From NCBI GenBank assembly GCA_020851565.1, contig JADZCN010000030.1, positions 1-64,000 on the forward strand: DNA of 64,000 nucleotides, in the 5' to 3' direction. The stretch is from Acidobacteriota bacterium. GTDB lineage: Bacteria; Acidobacteriota; Vicinamibacteria; Vicinamibacterales; UBA2999. The notes beneath the pieces were generated by a model. The model saw nothing but the letters and a program-made list of their open reading frames with translations. It did no database searches and had not been told where the DNA came from. Shown here piece after piece: positions 32,766 to 42,791 of the stretch; position 1 is the stretch's first letter, and the number at the start of each line of letters is the position of its first letter. The translations under genes were made by a program, and so were the position numbers.

Positions 32766-32974
32766 CCGCGCCCGACACGGTGCTCTGGCGTCTCCGCAGC
32801 CCGCGCCGCGAGCACGCCCACGCTGCGATCCTGCCCGGCGGGCCGCCGTTCACCATTGCCTTCTTCGTGGACCACCAGCTGGATCGCGTAGAGAACTACG
32901 ACACCCTCGACCTGGCGGTCTTCCGTGCGGGAGACGTGAAGCGGACGCTCCTCGAGGAGGGGTGGACCGAGTAG
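32762..32974 (+). CDS. Small hypothetical protein
   Basis: 70 residues, not recognised. The ATG overlaps the oxidoreductase stop (ATGA), and coding character is supported by the tight coupling. The sequence has an N-terminal DTVLWRLRSPRREHAHA and a central FTIAFFVDHQLDRVENYD. It is the last gene of the overlapping run that starts at 28707, and a GC hairpin follows it directly. Confidence 0.6.
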   Translation: MTAPDTVLWRLRSPRREHAHAAILPGGPPFTIAFFVDHQLDRVENYDTLDLAVFRAGDVKRTLLEEGWTE

Positions 32975-32975
32975 G

Positions 32976-32992
32976 CGCGCCCGTTGGGCGCG
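32976..32992 (+). terminator. GC-rich hairpin after the plus-strand run
   Basis: CGCGCCC pairs with GGGCGCG across a GTT loop, two bases after the stop codon. No T-tract follows, so intrinsic termination is uncertain. It may instead be the first unit of the hairpin cluster at 33012-33128. Confidence 0.4.
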
Positions 32993-33011
32993 TGGGGGAA
33001 TCCTACCGTCA

Positions 33012-33128
33012 GGCCCACGGCGCGTGAGCGCCGCCTACCGTGCACAGCACGGCCACGGCCCAACGGGACGCCCACTCGGCCCACGGCGCCCAGCGCCGCC
33101 CACCGGGGACCCACGGCCCGCAGGCCGC
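33012..33128. repeat. REP-like hairpin cluster before ispG
   Basis: Two nearly identical units, CCCACGGCGC-loop-GCGCCGCC, lie at 33014-33034 (loop GTGA) and 33081-33099 (loop CCA). A related third unit, CCCACGGCC-CGCA-GGCCGC, lies just before the ispG start region. Each forms a short perfect hairpin flanked by the same bases. Confidence 0.65.
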
Positions 33129-33142
33129 TACAATGGACTGAC

Positions 33143-34373
<1,231 letters not shown>

Positions 34374-34390
<17 letters not shown>

Positions 34391-34512
34391 GGTTCTGGGG
34401 TTCTGAGGTTCTCGGGTTCTGAGGTTCTCGGGTTCTGAGGTTCTCAGGTTCTCAGGTTCGCGCGACTCTTGACTCCCCACTCCCGTCGCGAACTCCTCTC
34501 CCGTCGCGATCA
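34374..34512. repeat. GGTTCTGG tract followed by CTCCCGTCGCGA repeats
   Basis: About ten GGTTCTGG/GGTTCTGA/GGTTCTCG units run from the ispG stop to 34458. From 34470 to 34512 two CTCCCGTCGCGA units follow. The ATPase operon begins about 50 bases later. Confidence 0.85.
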
Positions 34513-34564
34513 GCCTCGCCCCCGCGCGCTATACTCCACTCTAAGAGCGCAGTGGGGGCTCCCC

Positions 34565-34918
34565 ATGACGCACGTGCCGGCCGACGAACCCCTTGACGAG
34601 CGGCTCGGCCAGCTGCTGGACGTCGAGCAGCGGCTGCAGCGACAGGTGGAGGCCGCTCGCCTCGAAGCCGGGCAGCGGGTGGCCGACGCGCGAGCGGCGG
34701 CCGATCGTCGCCAGGCAGAGGCGCAGGACGCGCTGTCCCGTGCGGACGACGAGCAGGCCCGGCAGGACCACGAGGAGCACGCCCGGGCGTTGGCCGCCAT
34801 CGAAACGGCCCATCGCGCCGCCCTCTCCTCAATCACCGCGGTTCCGGACGAGCACATCGATGCGCTCGCGCGCCTGGCCGTTCGGCGCGTGCTGGAGGTT
34901 GGCGGAGGTGCGCGGTGA
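34565..34918 (+). CDS. atpH: A/V-type ATPase peripheral stalk subunit H (G-like)
   Basis: 117 residues, almost entirely an Ala/Glu/Arg coiled coil (LDVEQRLQRQVEAARLEAGQ onward), as expected for the AhaH/NtpF stalk subunit that pairs with subunit E. It is the first gene of nine arranged H-I-K-E-C-F-A-B-D, the order known from the archaeal aha operon. Assignment rests on position and coiled-coil character. The next gene overlaps it by four bases. Confidence 0.8.
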   Translation: MTHVPADEPLDERLGQLLDVEQRLQRQVEAARLEAGQRVADARAAADRRQAEAQDALSRADDEQARQDHEEHARALAAIETAHRAALSSITAVPDEHIDALARLAVRRVLEVGGGAR

Positions 34919-36777
34919 TCGTCCGCATGGCCCGCCTCCGCATCGCCGGTCCCCGGCCGCTGCTGGAAGACGTGCTCGCCGCCGTGCAGGACAGCGGGCT
35001 CCTGCACCTTGACCGCCCGCGCGCGCCGTACGCCGCGCCCCCCGATGGCGGGCTCGCCCGTGAGCACCGCCACGTGCAGCGGTGCCTCATCGACATCGAA
35101 ACCGCACTCGACCGCCTGCCGGCGGGGGATGCGGGCCGCAAGCCCGCCGACGCCCCGGGCCTGTCGCGCGGCACGCTGCGAAGAGCCCGCCGCATCCGTC
35201 GCGACGCGGACCGCCTGGCGCATGCCCGGGCCAGCCTCGAGGACGAGCGCGTCCTTCTGCTCCGCTATCGCGAGTTCTTCCAGGCGTTCGAGTCGCTCGT
35301 CGGCCACGAGCTCACCTGGCCCGATAGCCAGGCTTTCTACGTCGTGCTGCGGGCCGGCGCCGGCTCGGCGCTGGCCGAGCTGCGGCGCAGCCTCGAAGCC
35401 GCCGTGAGCGGCGAGGTGGAGGTGCTGCACCGTGAGCTGTCGAGCGGTGAGTGGGCGGTGCTCATCCTGGTGTCCGAGCGCGCGGCGCCGAAGGTGGGCG
35501 CGCTGCTCGCGGCCTCCCGCGTCGAGGAGCTGCCCGCGCCCGCCGGGGTGGGCCACACCAACCTGCTCCGCGCCCTCCCGGCCCTCAAGGCGCGGCTGGC
35601 TGTCATCCCGGAGGAGCTGCAGGCCCTCGACGAAGATCGGCGTCACCTGAGCGACGCCGAGAGGCCGTGGCTCGTGGCCGCGCGCACCGAGCTGCGGGAT
35701 CGCCTGCTGCGGCTCGATGCGCGCCATCGCGTGCTGGCCGCCGAGCACCTGTTCATCATCGAGGGATGGCTGCCCGAGGCCCGCGTCGCGGATCTCGAGC
35801 GCAGTCTCCACGATCGGTTTGGCCCGGAGGTCGTCACCGCGACCGTCGGCGGCGAGGACTGGTCCGCACCCGACACGCCGGTCACCCTCCACAACCCGCC
35901 CATCTTCCGCCCCTTCGAGGTGCTGACACGGACGCTCCCTCTGCCGAAGTACGGCACCATCGACCCGACGCCCTTCGTCGCCGTGTTCTTCCCCGCCTTC
36001 TTCGGCCTGATGCTCGGCGACATCGGCTACGGGCTGATGCTCGCGGCGCTGGCGGGAGCGCTGCGCATGAAGTCGGCGCCGGACTCCCAGCTGCGGTCCG
36101 TCTCCACCATCGGGCTGGCCTGCGCCTCCAGCGCCGTGGCGTTCGGGCTCCTCTTCGGCGAGCTCTTCGGCTCGCTCGGCCATGCCATGGGCCTGCACCC
36201 GGTGTTCAACCGCGAGGAGGCGACGATGCCCTTCCTGGGGATGGCGATTGCCATAGGCGCCGTCCACATCACGCTGGGCCTGGTGCTGGCTGCGCTGAAC
36301 CTCTGGCACCGGGGGCACAGGCGGGAGGCGATGGGCCGCGGCGTCACGCTCTCGATGCTGCTGCTGACGGGACTCGCGCTGCTGGCTGCGCTCGAGGTGC
36401 TGCCCTCGCGCCTCTTCACGCCGTTTGCCATCGCGGTGCTGGTGGCCTTCCCCGTCCTCGTGGCACTCGAGGGGATCGTGGCCGTCATCGAGCTGCTCTC
36501 GACGTTCGGCCACATCCTGTCCTACGCGCGTATCATGGCGCTCGGCACGGCGTCGTTGATGCTGGCCGTCGTGGCCAACGAGATGGTCGGTGCGATGGGG
36601 AGCGTGGTCGTGGGCGCGCTCTTCGCGCTGCTGTTCCACCTGGTCAACTTCGCCATCGGGCTCTTCAGCCCGACCATCCACGCGCTGCGCCTGCACTACG
36701 TGGAGTTCTTCGGGCACTTCTTCAGCCCCGGCGGCGCGGAGTATCGGCCGCTCGGACACTGGCACCCCACACCCTGA
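34915..36777 (+). CDS. atpI: A/V-type ATPase subunit I (membrane a-subunit)
   Basis: 620 residues. The first ~330 residues are the cytoplasmic stalk-binding half (globular and coiled). The rest has about seven membrane helices, starting with PTPFVAVFFPAFFGLMLGDIGYGLML, the signature of this subunit. The half-channel helix region includes HILSYARIMALGTASLMLAVVANEM with the conserved Arg. GTG start at 34915; an ATG four codons later is an alternative. Confidence 0.95.
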   Translation: MIVRMARLRIAGPRPLLEDVLAAVQDSGLLHLDRPRAPYAAPPDGGLAREHRHVQRCLIDIETALDRLPAGDAGRKPADAPGLSRGTLRRARRIRRDADRLAHARASLEDERVLLLRYREFFQAFESLVGHELTWPDSQAFYVVLRAGAGSALAELRRSLEAAVSGEVEVLHRELSSGEWAVLILVSERAAPKVGALLAASRVEELPAPAGVGHTNLLRALPALKARLAVIPEELQALDEDRRHLSDAERPWLVAARTELRDRLLRLDARHRVLAAEHLFIIEGWLPEARVADLERSLHDRFGPEVVTATVGGEDWSAPDTPVTLHNPPIFRPFEVLTRTLPLPKYGTIDPTPFVAVFFPAFFGLMLGDIGYGLMLAALAGALRMKSAPDSQLRSVSTIGLACASSAVAFGLLFGELFGSLGHAMGLHPVFNREEATMPFLGMAIAIGAVHITLGLVLAALNLWHRGHRREAMGRGVTLSMLLLTGLALLAALEVLPSRLFTPFAIAVLVAFPVLVALEGIVAVIELLSTFGHILSYARIMALGTASLMLAVVANEMVGAMGSVVVGALFALLFHLVNFAIGLFSPTIHALRLHYVEFFGHFFSPGGAEYRPLGHWHPTP

Positions 36778-36792
36778 GAGGAGAACTGCGCC

Positions 36793-37014
36793 ATGGAGAT
36801 TGCACTGCTGGGACTTGCCGCGGCGTTGGCGATCAGCATACCGGCCATCGCCACGGCCTGGGCCCAAAGCCGCATCGGGCCGGCCGCCGCCGCCAGCCTC
36901 GCCGAGAAGCCGGAACTGTCGACCACCGCCATCATCCTCATCGCCATTCCCGAAACGATGGTCATTCTCGGCTTCGTCGTCGCGGTGCTCATCCTGTTGA
37001 GGACGGGCGGCTAG
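36793..37014 (+). CDS. atpK: A/V-type ATPase proteolipid subunit K (c-ring)
   Basis: 73 residues forming one helical hairpin. The ion-carrying Glu54 lies in IAIPETMVILGFVVAVLIL in helix 2. The protein is a single hairpin, not the four-helix duplication of NtpK. The Gln next to PET that helps bind sodium in some rings is absent here (Met follows), so proton coupling is the simpler guess. A ribosome site GAGAGGAGAA precedes the ATG. Confidence 0.92.
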   Translation: MEIALLGLAAALAISIPAIATAWAQSRIGPAAAASLAEKPELSTTAIILIAIPETMVILGFVVAVLILLRTGG

Positions 37015-37028
37015 GCCCGGGGACCGTC

Positions 37029-37616
37029 ATGGCCCTCGCGGATCTCATCGCCCGGCTCGAGCAGGACGCCGCGAGCCAGGTGGAGGCCATCCGGCGCAAG
37101 GCCGGGGACGACGTGCGCGCGATCGAGGCCGCCGCCGAGCAGGCGCTGTCGGCCCGACGCGCCGCGCACGTCGGGCGGCGCCGCGCCGAGCGTCAGGCCG
37201 CCCTCCGGCGGCAGCTGGCCGAGGCGCGCCGGTCGGCGCGCGCGCACGAGCTGGAGGCGAGGCACGCCCTGCTGGCGCGCGTGATGGACCGCGCGCGCTC
37301 ACTGCTGTCCGACGCGGCCGGGACGCCGGCGTACCAGCATGCCCTGCCTGCGCACCTCGACGAGGCGCTCTCGTACCTCGAGGGCGTCGCCTGCCGCGTG
37401 CGATGCCCTTCCTCATGCGCGGCGGCGCTTGGCGCGGCGGCAGCGCGGCACCAGGGGGTCTCGGTCGAGGTGGACGAATCGATCGGACCGGGCTTCATCG
37501 TGGAAGCGCTGGACGGATCGGTCTCGATCGACAACACGTTGCCGGCACGCCTGTCGCGCGTGGAAGGCCGGCTCGCGGTCGAGCTGCTGAACGAGGGGCG
37601 CGATGGCGCCGCCTGA
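37029..37616 (+). CDS. atpE: A/V-type ATPase peripheral stalk subunit E
   Basis: 195 residues: an N-terminal coiled coil (ARLEQDAASQVEAIRRKAGD onward, about 100 residues) and a C-terminal globular domain ending DNTLPARLSRVEGRLAVELLNE. The segment GPGFIVEALDGSVSIDNTL is the family signature. Its last codons overlap the next gene by 14 bases. Confidence 0.9.
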   Translation: MALADLIARLEQDAASQVEAIRRKAGDDVRAIEAAAEQALSARRAAHVGRRRAERQAALRRQLAEARRSARAHELEARHALLARVMDRARSLLSDAAGTPAYQHALPAHLDEALSYLEGVACRVRCPSSCAAALGAAAARHQGVSVEVDESIGPGFIVEALDGSVSIDNTLPARLSRVEGRLAVELLNEGRDGAA

Positions 37617-38628
37617 ACTCGCCCTCGTCGCGCGAGCCCGGGGGGTGAGCACCCATCTGCTCTCCCGGGAGGCGCTCGAATCGCTGGCAGAGTCGCCAGA
37701 CCTCCCGGCGCTGGCGCGCGCCTTGGCGAGGCTCGGTCCGACGATCGAGCCCGTGGGCGAGACCGCGGATATCGAAGCCATCGAGCAGGCCATCCGGCGC
37801 ACCGCCGCACGGCACCTGCGCACGCTCGGCCGCTGGCAGCAGCGCCCGCCCGGCGTGCTCGACGTTTTCTGGGCGGACCAGGATCGACGGAACCTGCGCG
37901 CGCTGATTCGGGGTGCGCTCCAGGGGGCGCCAGTCGCCGCCCGATTGTCGGGCCTGCTCCCCACTCCGCGCCTGCCCGAGCGCGCGCTCATAGAGCTCGC
38001 GCGGCAGGCCTCGCCACAGGCCGTGGTCCGCCAGCTCCTGCTGATGGGCGATACCGAGGCCCGCGCCCTGCTGCCACACGTCCAGAAGGCGCAGCCCGAG
38101 CTGTTCGCCATCGAGGTCGCCCTGCTCCAGGCGATGGCAAGCCGCGCGATCGTCGCGGCGCGCGAGGGCGACGAGGTCCTCCGGCAGTACGTGCGCGAGC
38201 GCATCGACCTCGGCAACGTGCAGAACGCGCTGCTCATCACCGGCGCGCCTCGCGACGTGGACGTCGCCGCCGCGTTCGTCGAGGGCGGCCGCTGGCTCTC
38301 GCGGCAGGCGTTCGCCTCGGCCGCGGGTGCGGCCAGCCCGCAGGCGGCACTCGCGTCGATGAGGGCGGCCCTCGCGGAAAGCCCGCTCGCCCACACCCTG
38401 CCGCTCGTCGCCGGCGACGCCTCGCGCCTCGACCGCGCGCACCTCGCCGCCACCGTGGAGCGCCTGGGCCGGCTGGCGCGCACCGAGCCGATGGGCAGCG
38501 CGACGTTGCTGGGCGTGCTGCTTCGCCTCGAGACACAGGCGCGCGACCTCAGGGCCGTGGCGTGGGGCGCCGCGCTCGGTACCCCTCCCGCCCTGCGCAG
38601 GCAGCAGCTGGTGACACCGTGGCACTGA
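37603..38628 (+). CDS. atpC: A/V-type ATPase subunit C (d-like rotor cap)
   Basis: 341 residues, mostly helical, with the three-fold repeat layout of subunit C/d that links the central stalk to the c-ring. Recognisable pieces are LGRWQQRPPGVLDVFWADQD with RNLRALIRGA, and IDLGNVQNALLI. Operon position between E and F supports the call. Stop and next start overlap. Confidence 0.87.
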   Translation: MAPPELALVARARGVSTHLLSREALESLAESPDLPALARALARLGPTIEPVGETADIEAIEQAIRRTAARHLRTLGRWQQRPPGVLDVFWADQDRRNLRALIRGALQGAPVAARLSGLLPTPRLPERALIELARQASPQAVVRQLLLMGDTEARALLPHVQKAQPELFAIEVALLQAMASRAIVAAREGDEVLRQYVRERIDLGNVQNALLITGAPRDVDVAAAFVEGGRWLSRQAFASAAGAASPQAALASMRAALAESPLAHTLPLVAGDASRLDRAHLAATVERLGRLARTEPMGSATLLGVLLRLETQARDLRAVAWGAALGTPPALRRQQLVTPWH

Positions 38629-38945
38629 AGGTGAAGGTCGTGTGCCGTCCCACGCTCGCCGCGGGCTTCGAGCTCGCCGGGCTCGCGGTCACGTCCGCCA
38701 CGGACGCCTCCGCCGCCGGCGACCAGCTGATGCGCCTCGCCGCGGACCCGCATGTCGGCATGGTGCTCGTGGACGATGGGCTCTATCGGTTGTTGCCAGC
38801 GGACTTGAAGGCCCGCCTCGATCGACAGGCCCTGCCGGTCGTCGCGCCCATCCCCGCGCCCGACTGGGATGCGCGCATCGCCGCCGAGGCCTACATCCTC
38901 GAGATCCTGCGGCAGGCCATCGGCTACCGCGTGAGGCCTCGATGA
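38619..38945 (+). CDS. atpF: A/V-type ATPase subunit F
   Basis: 108 residues with GTG start at 38619, inside the end of subunit C. The Rossmann-like pattern CRPTLAAGFELAGLAV, then HVGMVLVDDGLYRLLP, is that of the regulatory central-stalk subunit F. It ends with an overlapping ATGA before subunit A. Confidence 0.88.
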   Translation: MALKVKVVCRPTLAAGFELAGLAVTSATDASAAGDQLMRLAADPHVGMVLVDDGLYRLLPADLKARLDRQALPVVAPIPAPDWDARIAAEAYILEILRQAIGYRVRPR

Positions 38946-40702
38946 CCGCCGGGACGCTGACGCGCGTGGTGGGGGCGCTGGCCGAGGCGACGGGCCTGGG
39001 TGGGGTGGCGCTCCACGAGCTCGTGCGGGTCGGGGACGCCGCGCTGCTGGGCGAGGTCCTGCGCGTGAGCGGCGACGTCGCCACACTGCAGGTGTTCGAG
39101 GAGACCACCGGGCTGCGCGTCGGCGAGCCGGTGGTGCGCGAGCAGCTGCCGCTGGCCATCGAGCTGGGCCCGGGACTGCTCGGCCAGGTGATCGACGGCA
39201 TCGGGCGCCCACTCGGACGACTGGCCGTCCTGAGCGGCACGTTCATCCAGCCAGGCGCCGCACCGCCAACGCTGGATCGCGACGCTCGCTTTGCCTTCGA
39301 GCCCGCCCGAGCGGTGGGCGATCTCGTCGAGGCAGGCGACGTGCTCGGAACCGTGGCGGATCGTGGCGGCTTCCCGTTCAAGCTGCTCGTCCCGCCGGGG
39401 CGATCGGGCATCGTGCGCCACGTGCGCGCGGGTGATGTGGGCCTTCTCGATCCGGTCGTGACCCTGGACGCGGGTGATCCGATCACGCTCCTTCAGCGAT
39501 GGCCCGTGCGCCGCCCGCGGCCCGCCGGCGCGCGCGTGGCCGCGGATCGGCCCTTCCTGACCGGCCAGCGCATCTTCGACTTCCTGTTCCCCGTGGCCGA
39601 AGGCGGCACCGTGGCCGTCCCCGGCGGCTTCGGCACCGGCAAGACGGTCATCGAGCAGGCGCTGGCCAAGTTCGGTGATGCCGACGTCGTCGTCTATGTC
39701 GGGTGCGGCGAGCGCGGCAACGAGATGGCCGAGGTGCTGCACGAGTTCGCGAGACTGGTGGACCCGCGCGCGGGCCGCTCCGTGATGGATCGGACGGTGC
39801 TCGTCGTCAACACCAGCAACATGCCGGTGGCGGCGCGGGAGTCGTCCGTCTATGTGGGGCTCACCGTGGCGGAGTTCTTCCGCGACATGGGCTACCGGGT
39901 GGCCGTGATGGCCGACAGCCTGTCGCGATGGGCCGAGGCGCTCCGCGAGGTGGGCTCACGCCTGCAGGAGATGCCCGGCGAGGAGGGCTACCCCACTTCG
40001 CTGGCCAGCCGTGCCGCGAAGCTCCACGAGCGCGCGGGCCGGGTGCGCTGCCTGGGCCGACCCGAGCGGCACGGCAGCATCACGCTCATCAGCGCGGTGT
40101 CGCCCCCGGGGGGCGATTTCTCCGAGCCCGTCACCCAGGCCTGCCTGCGCGTGACGAGCGCCTTGTGGGCCCTCGACGCCGCCCTCGCGCACCAGCGCCA
40201 GTTCCCGGCCGTTGACTGGTCCACGAGCTACAGCCTGGATGCCCAGGCGATGGTGGAGTACCTCGACCAGCAGGTGGAGCCGCGATGGTCCGCCGCCCGG
40301 GCGCGCGCGCTCGATCTCCTGCAGCGCGATGCCGAACTGCGCGAGGTGGCCAGCGTCGTCGGGCCCGATGCGCTCGAGGACAAGGATCGCCTGCTGCTGG
40401 CCGCGGCGGCCGCGCTCCGCGAGTTCGTGCTCGGGCAGAGCGCCTTCGATCCGAACGACGCCTTTTCCCCTCCGGCCAAGACATTCGTGCTGGCCGAAGC
40501 GGCCCTTGCGCTCTTCGAGCGGGGCGCGGCAGCGTTGGCCGCGGGCCGATCGTTTGCCGACCTTCCCATCGACGCGGTTCGCCGGGCACTGGCAGGGCTG
40601 CGCGACGCGGCGGCGGATGGCCTGGATGAGAGCCGGAAGGCCGTGCACGAGGCGCTTGCCGCCCTGTCCGCGCCAGGCGTGGCGGAGGGAGGCGACGCAT
40701 GA
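38942..40702 (+). CDS. atpA: A/V-type ATPase catalytic subunit A
   Basis: 586 residues. The P-loop is GGFGTGKT (228-235, Lys234). Other landmarks: the bulge domain insert (residues ~110-190, GGFPFKLLVPPGRSGIV), the block VYVGCGERGNEMAEVL with the catalytic Glu, and SRWAEALREVGSRL. It hydrolyses or makes ATP in the A3B3 head. The gene overlaps subunit B by four bases. Confidence 0.97.
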   Translation: MTAGTLTRVVGALAEATGLGGVALHELVRVGDAALLGEVLRVSGDVATLQVFEETTGLRVGEPVVREQLPLAIELGPGLLGQVIDGIGRPLGRLAVLSGTFIQPGAAPPTLDRDARFAFEPARAVGDLVEAGDVLGTVADRGGFPFKLLVPPGRSGIVRHVRAGDVGLLDPVVTLDAGDPITLLQRWPVRRPRPAGARVAADRPFLTGQRIFDFLFPVAEGGTVAVPGGFGTGKTVIEQALAKFGDADVVVYVGCGERGNEMAEVLHEFARLVDPRAGRSVMDRTVLVVNTSNMPVAARESSVYVGLTVAEFFRDMGYRVAVMADSLSRWAEALREVGSRLQEMPGEEGYPTSLASRAAKLHERAGRVRCLGRPERHGSITLISAVSPPGGDFSEPVTQACLRVTSALWALDAALAHQRQFPAVDWSTSYSLDAQAMVEYLDQQVEPRWSAARARALDLLQRDAELREVASVVGPDALEDKDRLLLAAAAALREFVLGQSAFDPNDAFSPPAKTFVLAEAALALFERGAAALAAGRSFADLPIDAVRRALAGLRDAAADGLDESRKAVHEALAALSAPGVAEGGDA

Positions 40703-42096
40703 GCCTGGCACGCACCTATCGCGGCGCGCGCGCGGCTGCGGGGCCCCTCGTGTACCTCTCGGGCGTGCAGCGCGCCGCGCTCGGGGAGTGGGTCTCGGTG
40801 GAGTCGCCCGGGCAGCCGCCGCTGCGCGGGCAGGTCATCGACGCAGGCCGCGACGTCACGGTGGTCCAGGTGCTGGAGGAGACGCTCGGCCTCGCCCCGG
40901 CATCCGTGCGCATCACGCTTACGGGCGATCTGGCGAGCGCGGTCGTGGGCCGCGATCTGCTGGGCCGCGCACTCGGTGGCGTCGGCACGCCTCGCGACGG
41001 CCTGCCACCGCCGATTGGTGAAGCCATCGCCCCGCTCTGGGGTGCGCCCATCAACCCCACGCGACGCCTGCCGCCAAGGGACTTCATCGAGACCGGCATC
41101 TCGGCCATCGACGGCCTGAACACCCTGGTGCGCGGGCAGAAGCTGCCGGTCTTCTCGGGACCGGGCCTTCCTGCGCTGGAACTGGCCGCGACGATCGTCG
41201 AGCACGCGCGCGCACCGCGCGACGAGCCGTTCGCCGTGGTGTTCGTGGCCATCGGCATCACCGAGCGCGAGACGCGAACGTTCCTCGAGCGCTTCCAGCA
41301 CGGCGGCGCGCTCGAGCGCAGCGTGCTGTACCTGAACCAGGCGCAGGACCCCACCATCGAGCGGCTGCTCGCGCCGCGCGCGGCGCTGGCGGAGGCCGAG
41401 CACCTCGCGTTCGTCCACGGCCTGCAGGTGCTGGTCGTGATGGCCGACATCACGCACTACTGCGAGGCGCTCCGCGAGGTCGCTGCGGCTCGCGAGGAGG
41501 TGCCGGGCCGGCGCGGATACCCCGGCTACATGTACACCGACCTGGCGTCCATCTTCGAGCGCGCCGGCGTGATCGAGGGTTCGCCGGGCAGCGTGACGCA
41601 GCTCCCCATCCTGACGATGCCGGATGATGACATCACGCATCCCATCCCGGACCTCACGGGCTACATCACCGAGGGGCAGGTGGTGCTCAGCCGCGAGCTG
41701 CAGCGGCGCGGCGTCTTCCCGCCCATCGACGTGCTGCCCTCGCTCTCGCGGTTGATGAACGCGGGCATCGGCGCGGCCCATACGGTGCCCGAGCATCGCA
41801 AGTGGGCCGACCAGCTCTACACCATCTACGCCCGAGGCCGCGAAGCCCGGATGATGGTGGCCATCGTCGGCGAGTCGGGCCTCATGCCCGCGGACCGGCG
41901 GGCACTGGCGTTTGCCGAGGCGTTCGAGCGCACGCTGGTTGGACAGGGTGCCGAACGCCGGAGCCTGGCGGACACCATAGAGGCCGGCTGGCGGCTGCTG
42001 GACCGCCTGCCGCCCGAAGACCTCTTGAAGCTGACGCCGGCCATGCTTGCCGGCCGCGAGCAGCAGCGGCGGGCGGCGGCGGAGGACCGGTCATGA
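40699..42096 (+). CDS. atpB: A/V-type ATPase regulatory subunit B
   Basis: 465 residues, starting MSLARTYRGARAAAGPLVYL. The degenerate nucleotide site (SGPGLPALELAATI in place of a true P-loop), YPGYMYTDLASIFERAG and the PDLTGYITEGQ block are typical of the non-catalytic B subunit. Overlaps subunit D by four bases. Confidence 0.97.
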   Translation: MSLARTYRGARAAAGPLVYLSGVQRAALGEWVSVESPGQPPLRGQVIDAGRDVTVVQVLEETLGLAPASVRITLTGDLASAVVGRDLLGRALGGVGTPRDGLPPPIGEAIAPLWGAPINPTRRLPPRDFIETGISAIDGLNTLVRGQKLPVFSGPGLPALELAATIVEHARAPRDEPFAVVFVAIGITERETRTFLERFQHGGALERSVLYLNQAQDPTIERLLAPRAALAEAEHLAFVHGLQVLVVMADITHYCEALREVAAAREEVPGRRGYPGYMYTDLASIFERAGVIEGSPGSVTQLPILTMPDDDITHPIPDLTGYITEGQVVLSRELQRRGVFPPIDVLPSLSRLMNAGIGAAHTVPEHRKWADQLYTIYARGREARMMVAIVGESGLMPADRRALAFAEAFERTLVGQGAERRSLADTIEAGWRLLDRLPPEDLLKLTPAMLAGREQQRRAAAEDRS

Positions 42097-42731
42097 CGCG
42101 CGGATCGCGAGCCCCGGCCACACGCTCCAGCCTGATGAGGTCACGGCGCCGCCTGGCGCAGGTGCGGAAGGGCGCGGCGCTCCTCAAGCGCAAGCGTGAG
42201 TCGTTGGTGGACGAGTTGTTCAGCCGCGCGCGCAAAGCCGTCACCTCGCGCGAAGGCATCGACGCGCAGGCGCGCGAGGCGTGGAAGGCGTTGTGGGAGG
42301 CGCTGGCCGCGCAGGGCGCCGAAGGGCTGGCGCCGCTCGGCTGGCCGATGCGCGAGATCGAGGTGGACCTCGAGGCCGTGGAGTTGTGGGGCCTGAAGGT
42401 CGTGGAGCTGGCCCATCGGCCGTCGGTGGTGCGAGGCCTGGCCGCGCGCGGCGTGTTGCCCGCGGCCGGCGAGGCAGCAGCCGAGGAAGCCGCCCGCGGC
42501 TTCGAGACGCTGATCGAGCAGCTGCTCGACGCGGCGCCACAGGAGCACCTCATGCGCCGCCTGGGACAGGTGCTGTCGCGGACGACGCGGCTGGTGAACA
42601 CGCTGGAGCAGCGCGTGGCGACGGAACTCTCGTCCGAGCTCTCGTCGATCCAGCGGACGCTCGAGGAACGCGAGCGCGAAGAACACCTGCGCGTGAAGAG
42701 GCTGATCGCGCGACGGGCCAGGGGGGATTAG
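42093..42731 (+). CDS. atpD: A/V-type ATPase central stalk subunit D
   Basis: 212 residues forming two long helices at the ends. The signature ATRSSLMRSRRRLAQVRKGAALLKRKRESL lies near the N-terminus, and LVNTLEQRVATELSSELSSIQRTLEEREREEHLRVKRL near the C-terminus. It is the rotor axle and the last gene of the operon. A GTGCAGGG repeat begins eight bases later. Confidence 0.95.
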   Translation: MTRGSRAPATRSSLMRSRRRLAQVRKGAALLKRKRESLVDELFSRARKAVTSREGIDAQAREAWKALWEALAAQGAEGLAPLGWPMREIEVDLEAVELWGLKVVELAHRPSVVRGLAARGVLPAAGEAAAEEAARGFETLIEQLLDAAPQEHLMRRLGQVLSRTTRLVNTLEQRVATELSSELSSIQRTLEEREREEHLRVKRLIARRARGD

Positions 42732-42738
42732 GATGGCG

Positions 42739-42786
42739 GGGTGCAGGGGTGCAGGGGTGCAGGGGTGCAGGGTGCGAGGTGCGGGG
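42739..42786. repeat. GTGCAGGG tandem repeat tract
   Basis: Five or six GTGCAGGG/GTGCGAGG/GTGCGGGG units end at the start codon region of the amidohydrolase gene. Confidence 0.85.
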
Positions 42787-42791
42787 TGCTG

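Noticed and set aside
32975..33142. Riboswitch upstream of ispG
   Set aside because: The hairpins repeat with the same flanks and look like REP units; no known riboswitch core was recognised.
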